This document shows positions 14,281 through 20,202 of a DNA stretch of 20,202 nt, piece after piece (position 1 is the stretch's first letter; every line of letters begins with the position of its first letter). Made by a program: the position numbers and the translations under genes. Source of the stretch: JACQNR01 sp049515175 (GTDB taxonomy: Bacteria > Acidobacteriota > Terriglobia > UBA7540); NCBI GenBank assembly GCA_049515175.1, contig JBEKUI010000051.1:1-20202 (forward strand). The letters are read 5' to 3'. The notes under the pieces were generated by a model that was not told the origin of the DNA, did no database searches, and saw nothing but the letters and a program-made list of their open reading frames with translations.

Positions 14281-15579
14281 ATGAAATCAGAAAAGCTTGC
14301 GATCGAAGGGGGAAAGCCCGTGCGGACCAAGCCGCTGCCGCTGGAATTTCCCGGCGTGCATCACATGGACGCCAAGGAGGTTCAGGCGGCGGTGCGTCTG
14401 CTCAAGGCCCGCTCGCCGTTTCGCTACTACGGCGTGAAGCTGCAGAAGGAAGTCGAAAAACTGGAGGCGGAACTGGCGCGGTTTTACGGCGCCAAGCATG
14501 CAATCGCCGTGGCGAGCGGCACGGGCGCGCTCCAGACGGCGCTTTCGGCGCTCGGCGTGGGACCCGGGCAGGAAGTTATCGTGCCCGCTTACATGTGGGT
14601 CTCGGTGCTCGCCGCGGTGGTGAACCACGGCGCGATTCCCGTCATCGCCGATATCGACTCGACCTTCTGTTTCGACCCCGCCGATGTCGCGCGGCGCATC
14701 ACGCCTAAAACCACCGGCATCATCATGGTCCACATGAGCGGCGCGCCGGGCAACGTCAAAGCCATCCAGAAGCTGGCGCGGGAGCGCAAACTCTGGCTGC
14801 TGGAAGATTGCGCGCAGTGCAATGGCGGAAGCGTTGGGGGCAAGAAAGTTGGCACCTTCGGCGATGTGGGAATCTTCAGTTTCCAGATGAACAAGAACAT
14901 GACCGCTGGCGAGGGCGGTGCGATCGTGACCAACGACTTCCGGCTCTATCGCCGCGCCTTCGCCTGCCACGACCTCGGCTACGCGCGCGACGCGAACGGC
15001 CGTCTGATTTTTGACGATCCCGACCTGCGCCTGTGGGGAATGGGCTATCGCCTCGATGAGTTGCGCGGGGCAGTCCTGCGCGTGCAATTGAAGAAGCTGC
15101 CGCGCATCATCAAGAGCATGCAGCGCAGCAAATATCGCGTCCGCAAAGCGCTGGAGAAGTTTTCCGGCGTTCAGTTGCGCAAGATTCAGGACCCGGCGGG
15201 CGACACGAGCTGCTTCCTGATTACCACCTATGCCGATGCTGCGACGGCCCGGAATATCTGCGCGGCGCTGCGCGCGGAAGGGATCGTCACTCACCCGCAG
15301 GGCGTCTCGAACGTGGTGATGACCGACTGGGGATTGCACCTCTACACGAACAACGTCAGCCTCGTCCATCGCTCGAGCGTCGATGGCCGGGGATTCCCCT
15401 GGGCGTTGGTGGAAAACGCCGGCCTGGGCGCAGAAGTCAAGAAAGGCCTCTGCCCCGCCGCCGATGCACTCTTCGAGCGCAGCGTTCTGATTCCGATTCC
15501 GTCCTGCCTCACGAAGCGGGACGAGGACGACATCATCCGCGCCTTCCAGAAAGTGCTGGGTCGGCTGCTACCGCAGTAG
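14281..15579 (+). CDS. DegT/DnrJ/EryC1/StrS-family PLP aminotransferase
   Basis: A 432-residue fold-type I PLP enzyme; the start at 14281 has TGAGGTG before it and gives the typical opening KLAIEGGKPVRTKPLP. PLP residues are K205 in FSFQMNKNMTAGEGG (Schiff base), D176 in LLEDCAQ (pyridine N) and ASGTGALQTAL (phosphate cup). Family members move an amino group onto keto sugars, usually nucleotide-linked, or onto inosose. The opening resembles inosose or aminocyclitol enzymes, but this is only suggestive. It has no signal peptide, so it acts in the cytoplasm, unlike its three exported neighbours. Gaps are 62 nt before and 39 nt after, so it is likely in the same operon. Confidence 0.9.
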   Translation: MKSEKLAIEGGKPVRTKPLPLEFPGVHHMDAKEVQAAVRLLKARSPFRYYGVKLQKEVEKLEAELARFYGAKHAIAVASGTGALQTALSALGVGPGQEVIVPAYMWVSVLAAVVNHGAIPVIADIDSTFCFDPADVARRITPKTTGIIMVHMSGAPGNVKAIQKLARERKLWLLEDCAQCNGGSVGGKKVGTFGDVGIFSFQMNKNMTAGEGGAIVTNDFRLYRRAFACHDLGYARDANGRLIFDDPDLRLWGMGYRLDELRGAVLRVQLKKLPRIIKSMQRSKYRVRKALEKFSGVQLRKIQDPAGDTSCFLITTYADAATARNICAALRAEGIVTHPQGVSNVVMTDWGLHLYTNNVSLVHRSSVDGRGFPWALVENAGLGAEVKKGLCPAADALFERSVLIPIPSCLTKRDEDDIIRAFQKVLGRLLPQ

Positions 15580-15618
15580 GTTCTGGTTCGCGCTTCATTT
15601 TTGGTACGGGAGGAACCC

Positions 15619-17064
15619 ATGCGAAATTCCATACGAACTCTCGGTATGCTTGCGCTCTTCATGACGGCTTCCCTTGGCGCCGCGCTAGCGCAAGAGGTCA
15701 AGGTCTACGTCTCATCGAAGGCCGGAGACCGCTTGGCGGCCAAGCCCGCGCTGCATTTTGAAAAAGCGGCGGCGGGCAAGGCGGTGAAGGTCGAGCTCGA
15801 CGACGCGGTAACTTTGCAGAAGATGGACGGCTTTGGCGCGTCGTTCCTGGAAGCGGGTTTGATCTGCATCAACGCGCTCCCGCCCGCCCAGCAGGAGAAG
15901 GTTCTCGCGGCCCTCTTCGATCCCGAGCGCGGCGCGGGCTACACGGCGATGAAGACGGTGCTCGCCGGCACCGATTTCATGTCCGCGGGGCCGTGGTACA
16001 CCTACGATGACACGCCGGGCGACGTGAAGATGAAGAACTTCTCCATCGCACGCGACTTGGGGCCGAACGGGCAGATCACTTTCATCAAGCGCGCGCGCAA
16101 GTATGGCAAGTTCGTGCTCCAGGCGCCCATGGACTATCCGCCGGACTGGATGATTACCAATCTCCAGGACCGCGAGAAGCAGGACGTGGACCCGAAATAC
16201 TTCGACGCGCTGGCGCTCTATTATCTCCGCTACCTGCAGGAGTACGAGAAGAACGGCGTATTCATCGACTATCTCAGCCTCTTCAATGAACCGGACATCT
16301 ACACGAAGATTCCCTACACCAAGATCCGCGACCTGCTCAAGAATCACGTCGCGCCGCTTTTCGTGAAGCAGGGCGTGAAAACGAAAATCCAGCTTAGTGA
16401 AGCGCCTGACCGCAGCGACGCCTACAAAAACTATCCCATTCTGCTCGATGACCCCGAGGCGCGAAAGCTCGTGGCCGTCATGCCCTACCACGGCTACGAT
16501 TTCAAGGACTTCGCCAAGATGGCCGCGCTGCACAAGCGCTATCCCGAACTGCCGCTCTGGATGACGGAGGTCTGCTGGGCTTACGAAGCGGACGCGCCCA
16601 AGAACGTCCCCCTGCCGCGCTACGATTGGGAGGATGGAGATTTCTGGGCGAACCAGATTTTCTCCGACCTCGAGGCTTACACCTCAGCGTGGATTTACTG
16701 GAACATGGTTCTTGATGAGAAGGGCGGGCCGTGGCTCATCTCGCCCGTCCACGGCAATCCTGACCCCAACGTCCAGCATCCTGTGGTCATTATCAACCGC
16801 GAGACCAAGCAGGTGACCTACACGGCGCTCTATTACTACCTGGCGCACTTCAGCAAGTTCGTGCGGCCGGGGGCACTGCGGATCGAGGCCAAGGGCGGGA
16901 CGCAGAAGATTCGTTGCCTGGGGTTCAAGACTCCGGAGGGCGGCCTCGTGGCTGAATTGCTGAACAGCCGCAACGAGCCCGCCGAGGTGCAGGTGAACTG
17001 GCGCGGACAGGCGGTGCGCGTCAGCCTGCCGGCGCTCTCCATTTCCACTTGCCTGTGGAAGTAG
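15619..17064 (+). CDS. Exported glycoside hydrolase family 30 (glucosylceramidase-like)
   Basis: A 481-residue protein; the ATG at 15619 follows GGGAGGAACCC (the frame extends six codons upstream). The signal peptide is 1-24 (ALA before QEV). GH30 features are MDGFGASFLEAG near residue 70, the acid/base E224 in SLFNEPDI, the nucleophile E317 in LWMTEVCWAYE, and the C-terminal YYYLAHFSKFVRPGALRI followed by the beta-sandwich. GH30 retains configuration and includes glucosylceramidases, xylanases and beta-1,6-glucanases; the HFSKFVRPG segment is typical of the glucosylceramidase-like branch. Placed between two ceramidase-family genes it may remove sugar from a glycolipid or amino-sugar amide. 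Specificity is not known. Confidence 0.9.
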   Translation: MRNSIRTLGMLALFMTASLGAALAQEVKVYVSSKAGDRLAAKPALHFEKAAAGKAVKVELDDAVTLQKMDGFGASFLEAGLICINALPPAQQEKVLAALFDPERGAGYTAMKTVLAGTDFMSAGPWYTYDDTPGDVKMKNFSIARDLGPNGQITFIKRARKYGKFVLQAPMDYPPDWMITNLQDREKQDVDPKYFDALALYYLRYLQEYEKNGVFIDYLSLFNEPDIYTKIPYTKIRDLLKNHVAPLFVKQGVKTKIQLSEAPDRSDAYKNYPILLDDPEARKLVAVMPYHGYDFKDFAKMAALHKRYPELPLWMTEVCWAYEADAPKNVPLPRYDWEDGDFWANQIFSDLEAYTSAWIYWNMVLDEKGGPWLISPVHGNPDPNVQHPVVIINRETKQVTYTALYYYLAHFSKFVRPGALRIEAKGGTQKIRCLGFKTPEGGLVAELLNSRNEPAEVQVNWRGQAVRVSLPALSISTCLWK

Positions 17065-17110
17065 GAATAAGCGTTCTGGCGAGCCGGCGAATGGACGCGG
17101 AGGGGATCTT

Positions 17111-18469
17111 ATGCTTCGCAGCGTTATGGTTGTTCTGATTTCCGGTTTTCTGTTGTCGTTTCCTGCGGCCGGATTCGGCGCGGGGCTCAAGGCCGGCGCA
17201 GCCAAAGTGGAAATCACTCCTCCTACCGGGCTCACCATGTACGGCTTCGGCAACCGCAAGGGCACCACCACCGGGGTTCTGGATCCGCTCATGGCGCGCG
17301 TGCTCGTCCTCGAGGCGGGAGAGAAACGGTTCGCGCTGGTGGTGATGGATTTGGGCAGGCCTCCGGCGGAGGAATGGATCAAGCGCCTGCGCGAACATGC
17401 CTCGCAGAGTAGCGGGATTTCATACGTCCTGGTGGCCGCCACGCACACTCACTCCGGACCCTCCATTCGCGACGAATATCCGCCCAAGGAAGCGCCGGAC
17501 TGGGAAACGGGGGTGCTTGAGAAAATCGGCAAAGCGATTGACGATGCGCACCAGCACGCCGTGGAGGCGCGGATTGGGACGGGTTACGGAAGCGTTCTGA
17601 TCGGCCACAACCGTTTGCGCCCCGAGCCGGATGGTACGGTCACCTGGTTCGAGCGCAACAACACCATGGTCCCTACGTCGCCGGTGGATCCGACGGTTTC
17701 GGTGCTGCGCGTCGACGCCACCGACGGCAAGCCGCTGGCGATCCTGGTGAATTACGCCTGCCATCCCGTAGTCTTTGGCTCCGACAATCTGCAGTATTCG
17801 GCGGACTACCCGGGGGTGATGGACCGGACCGTGGAGCAGGCCTTTGACGGCCAGCCGCTCGCGATGTTCTTGCAGGGCGGCGATGGTGACATCAATCCCT
17901 ACTACGCGGTGCATCCTCTCGTGCAGGATGCCGTCCACCGGCGGGACTGGACGGGCGAGCGCCTGGGGCGCGAAGCCGCCCGCGTAGCCAAGGCCATCCA
18001 GACTGAAGTGGTCCAGGACGCAAGCCTCGACGTGGCGGAAGAGGTGATGGATTTCCGCATGCGCTGGGATCCGGAGAAATTCCGGGAAGCGGTTCTGAAG
18101 TCCTGGGGCCCCAAGGCCGCGGAATCGTTCGACCGGCGAAAGGCCGAGGGACTGCACGCGCCCGTCGCCACGGTGCTCATCAACAAACGCATCGCGCTGA
18201 TGACCATGCCCGGTGAACCGTTCGTGGATTTCCAAATAGACTGGCGGAACCGCTGCCCGGTGCGGGACGCATTCTTCCTGGGCTATGCCAACGGCGGCCT
18301 CGGTTATTTCCCCACGATTCGTGCCGCGTCGCTGGGCGGATACGGAGCGGCGAATACTGCGACGTATGTGCAGCCCGACGCCGGTTCGCGCATCGTGGAC
18401 CACGCTATCGTCAAGGTTTACGAAATGCTGGGACGGCTCAGCGATACACCGGAGGATTTGAAGAAGTAG
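17111..18469 (+). CDS. Exported neutral/alkaline ceramidase-family protein, copy 2
   Basis: A 452-residue paralogue of the gene at 12857 (identical ends PEDLKK, same motif order). The signal peptide is about 1-24 (FGAG), and GGAGGGG precedes the ATG. Motifs are THTHSGP (H112, H114), NYACHP (H218), QGGDGDINPY with N262 at the expected Ser position, MPGEPF (E369), and GYANGGLGYFPT, where the first Tyr of copy 1 is Gly396 while Y399 remains. So the zinc site seems kept but the nucleophile Ser is absent in both copies. The copies differ most near residue 290-330. It ends the cluster; a hairpin follows at 18506-18530. Divergence suggests an old duplication with different substrates. Confidence 0.88.
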   Translation: MLRSVMVVLISGFLLSFPAAGFGAGLKAGAAKVEITPPTGLTMYGFGNRKGTTTGVLDPLMARVLVLEAGEKRFALVVMDLGRPPAEEWIKRLREHASQSSGISYVLVAATHTHSGPSIRDEYPPKEAPDWETGVLEKIGKAIDDAHQHAVEARIGTGYGSVLIGHNRLRPEPDGTVTWFERNNTMVPTSPVDPTVSVLRVDATDGKPLAILVNYACHPVVFGSDNLQYSADYPGVMDRTVEQAFDGQPLAMFLQGGDGDINPYYAVHPLVQDAVHRRDWTGERLGREAARVAKAIQTEVVQDASLDVAEEVMDFRMRWDPEKFREAVLKSWGPKAAESFDRRKAEGLHAPVATVLINKRIALMTMPGEPFVDFQIDWRNRCPVRDAFFLGYANGGLGYFPTIRAASLGGYGAANTATYVQPDAGSRIVDHAIVKVYEMLGRLSDTPEDLKK

Positions 18470-18505
18470 GTCCGAACATCCGCGTCCGCCTGGGGAATCC
18501 CAACC

Positions 18506-18530
18506 GATGCGCCGGTGTATGACCGGCATC
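18506..18530. repeat. Hairpin after copy 2, possible transcript end
   Basis: GATG+CCGG pairs with CCGG+CATC across a TGTATGA loop, with a 2-nt bulge. No T-run follows. It lies between the convergent ends of the ceramidase-type operon and the metallophosphoesterase gene. A second small stem (18562-18568 with 18572-18578) overlaps the stop of the latter. Confidence 0.4.
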
Positions 18531-18567
18531 CCTGAGAAACATCAGACTTGCCTCTCCCGAAGCGAGG

Positions 18568-19860
18568 CTAAGCCTCGCGCGCCAGCTCGAAGACCGTGAT
18601 TTCCGGCCGGGCGCCGAGGCGGATGGGAATGCCGATGGTGCCGATGCCGCGGTTGACGTAGAGCTGCGAGGAACCCTTCTGGAACCAGCCGCGGGTGTAG
18701 TCGGTAATGAAACGGCTGGGAGTGAGCGCGGGATGGATGTATTCGAGCGTAATCTGCCCGCCGTGGGTGTGGCCGGCGAGGCTGAGGTCGATGCCGAGTT
18801 CCGCGGCGCGGTCGAAGGAATTGGGGTTGTGGCTCATGAGGAGATTGGCCGTTCCGGGCACCATTAGCCGCTCTACACCCTCGAGGTAGGATCGCAACGC
18901 GGGTTCCCCGCGCGGCTCGCCCCGCCGGATGCTCTGGTAGTCCACGCCAATCAGGTTCAAGCCTGCATCACCGGATCGAAGGACAACGTTCTGCTGGCGC
19001 AACATGCCGATGCCGCGCCCGGCAAACAGTTCCGTGATGGAATCTTCCGCGTCCGACCACCTTTCATGATTGCCCAGGCATCCGTAGACCCCATAGGGGG
19101 CTTTGAGCCGTGCCAGCTCGCCGACCACCGCCTCCTGGGTATCCGCGTCCCAGGTGATGAAGTCACCCGTCAGCAAGATCAGGTCCGCTTTGGTCTCGTT
19201 GACGATGGCCACGTACTTGCGAATCTCCTCGGCAGACATGAACGGCCCGACGTGGATGTCGGAAAGCTGGGCGATGCGGAAACCGTGAAATGCCTTAGGC
19301 AGGCGCGACAGCTTAATGCGCGGGTGAGTCGTCTCCAGGTTCAGCCGCCCGTAAAGCAGGCCGTAGCCGCTCGCCACAAACGGCGCGGCGCTCACGGCCT
19401 TTGCCGTCTGCTCAAGAAAAGCCCGGCGCCCGGGCGAGGGCGGGTCATCGGCGACAGCGGCAGACTGACGTTGCGGCCTGGGGAGCGCTCGGCGGAGTAG
19501 TCCCGCGGCCAGGCGAACCAGACCCACCAGGCGGTCAGCCAGCCAGAGTAGAAGGAACAACCCGAAGCCCATCAGGGAACCGAGCAGCCACCACTGGAAG
19601 GGCGCCTCGAGCAGCGCCACGCGCAAGGTGAAGTGGGTGGGAGTCCCTCCGGACCGGAACCACACCACCGTGTAGGCGAACAGAAGGATGTAGGTGATCG
19701 CCCCCGCTCCCGCCAGCGCCCGCCTCAGCTTGCGGTTGGGGATGAGGTTCTCGCCCCACTCCGCCACCCGCCGAAACCAGAAAAGCTGGCTGGCCAGGAA
19801 AATGACAAAAACGGCGGATATGACCAGAAGTCGGACAATTCCCATAGTTGCCTTGCACAC
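18568..19860 (-). CDS. Membrane-anchored calcineurin-like metallophosphoesterase (YkuE/YaeI-like)
   Basis: A 430-residue protein; start is GTG at 19860 (GGAGGGG 4 nt before) or ATG at 19845 (weak AAGG). Three hydrophobic segments lie at about 7-29, 50-68 and 88-120. A linker then holds a Tat-like motif GRRAFLEQTAKAVSAAPF (144-161), followed by the phosphoesterase domain: D201 and H203 (LSDIHVG), D233 (TGDFI), GNHE (263-266), SHNP (343-346), GHTHGG (363-368). These bind a two-metal centre. Relatives act on the outer face of the membrane and include phosphodiesterases and lipid-related phosphatases; the substrate is unknown. It is convergent with the ceramidase-type operon. Confidence 0.9.
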   Translation of the reverse strand: MCKATMGIVRLLVISAVFVIFLASQLFWFRRVAEWGENLIPNRKLRRALAGAGAITYILLFAYTVVWFRSGGTPTHFTLRVALLEAPFQWWLLGSLMGFGLFLLLWLADRLVGLVRLAAGLLRRALPRPQRQSAAVADDPPSPGRRAFLEQTAKAVSAAPFVASGYGLLYGRLNLETTHPRIKLSRLPKAFHGFRIAQLSDIHVGPFMSAEEIRKYVAIVNETKADLILLTGDFITWDADTQEAVVGELARLKAPYGVYGCLGNHERWSDAEDSITELFAGRGIGMLRQQNVVLRSGDAGLNLIGVDYQSIRRGEPRGEPALRSYLEGVERLMVPGTANLLMSHNPNSFDRAAELGIDLSLAGHTHGGQITLEYIHPALTPSRFITDYTRGWFQKGSSQLYVNRGIGTIGIPIRLGARPEITVFELAREA

Positions 19861-19928
19861 CCCCTCCTACCAATTTCCCACCCCTGGCTCGCCTGCGTCA
19901 AGGGTGGTCAGGGAAAGCTGCGGAGACA

Positions 19929-19944
19929 CCGGCGGCGCCGCCGG
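19929..19944. repeat. 16-bp perfect palindrome
   Basis: CCGGCGGC and GCCGCCGG abut in the spacer upstream of the metallophosphoesterase gene. It may be an operator or a chance product of GC-rich sequence. Confidence 0.4.
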
Positions 19945-20026
19945 GAGCGAAGAGGGCGCTCCCCGCTCCTCTTGACGAATGTAGCGTTCTATGATAGGCT
20001 AGGAAAAAGGAGTGACGGGAGGAACA

Positions 20027-20047
20027 GGAGTCAGGAGTCAGGAGGCG
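20027..20047. repeat. Short heptamer tract
   Basis: GGAGTCA twice, then GGAGGCG, in phase. The unit matches units in the tract before der (4374-4380). Confidence 0.6.
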
Positions 20048-20106
20048 AAGTAGGTAGGCCGGAGATCGGGAATAAATATCAAAATCTCGAGGTATGAATA
20101 TCATGC

Positions 20107-20135
20107 TTGATCCGGCGAAGAAAAGGCGATAGAAT
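20107..20135 (+). promoter_or_regulatory. Sigma-70-type promoter, apparently leaderless
   Basis: TTGATC (20107-20112), exactly 17 nt, TAGAAT (20130-20135). The expected start point, 7-8 nt after the -10, coincides with the A of the ATG at 20143. Confidence 0.55.
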
Positions 20136-20142
20136 GCCGGGC

Positions 20143-20202
20143 ATGAAAAGGGCTAAGCGCAAGGGAATGATGACGATCCAGAGATTCCGGCGACTTTTTG
20201 GA
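20143..20202 (+). CDS. 5' end of an unidentified gene (partial, cut by window end)
   Basis: An ATG opens a frame of 20 codons to the window edge, beginning with a basic stretch (MKRAKRKGMM) and RFRRLFG at the cut. No Shine-Dalgarno precedes it, but a good promoter places transcription start on or beside the ATG. An internal ATG pair (residues 9-10) is preceded by AAGGGA and is a plausible alternative start. Too short to identify. Confidence 0.35.
   Translation, partial: MKRAKRKGMMTIQRFRRLFG

Noticed and set aside
19972..20000. Promoter TTGACG with a 17-nt spacer to TAGGCT
   Set aside because: The -35 is good, but the -10 matches only three bases and no supported gene start follows before the better promoter at 20107.

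Overview
The window is GC-rich, densely coded bacterial chromosome with no tRNA, rRNA, insertion sequence or CRISPR array that I can see. Gene content points to an Acidobacteriota-like soil bacterium. This is an inference from the secreted protein with a carboxypeptidase-regulatory-like domain plus TPRs, the high GC, the many small exported proteins and the MEP isoprenoid genes; no marker gene settles it.

Region 1 (1-4.6 kb, minus strand): der (GTPase, ribosome assembly), then a separately promoted group yacL-like PIN/TRAM protein - ispD - ispF - orphan hicB-like gene. The order yacL-ispD-ispF is also known from Bacillus. IspD and IspF are MEP-pathway enzymes.

Region 2 (4.6-7.9 kb, plus strand): a met8/cysG-N type precorrin-2 dehydrogenase with an abnormal C-terminal tail, a DinG/YoaA-family Fe-S helicase, and a small exported protein of unknown function.

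Region 3 (7.9-10.4 kb): queD, queE and queC, which convert dihydroneopterin triphosphate to preQ0 for queuosine or related 7-deazaguanines. A small cysteine-rich gene with a MYND-like finger lies on the opposite strand between queD and queE.

Region 4 (10.5-12.7 kb): an exported CarboxypepD_reg/TPR protein closed by a clear intrinsic terminator, an exported protein of unknown function, and a small CxxC protein on the minus strand.

Region 5 (12.9-18.5 kb, plus strand): a tight four-gene group made of a neutral-ceramidase-family protein, a DegT-type PLP aminotransferase, a GH30 glycoside hydrolase (the glucosylceramidase family) and a second ceramidase-family paralogue. All have good Shine-Dalgarno sites and gaps of 39-62 nt. 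It looks like an extracytoplasmic glycolipid or N-acyl-amino-sugar degradation locus. Both ceramidase-like proteins carry Asn where I expect the catalytic Ser, so the true substrate is open.

Region 6 (18.5-20.2 kb): a membrane-anchored metallophosphoesterase on the minus strand, and a well-formed promoter that would start an apparently leaderless gene cut by the window end.

The most striking non-coding signal is a family of degenerate heptamer tracts (period exactly 7, mostly of the form TCAGNNN on one strand or the other). They sit at many gene junctions (about 979-1013, 4360-4408, 4435-4455, 5085-5140, 5207-5262, 9589-9623, 9701-9728, 12394-12485, 12763-12790, 20027-20047; a weaker one at 1726-1774). 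Each tract has its own unit sequence, and several run into gene ends, where they supply stop codons or whole terminal peptides.
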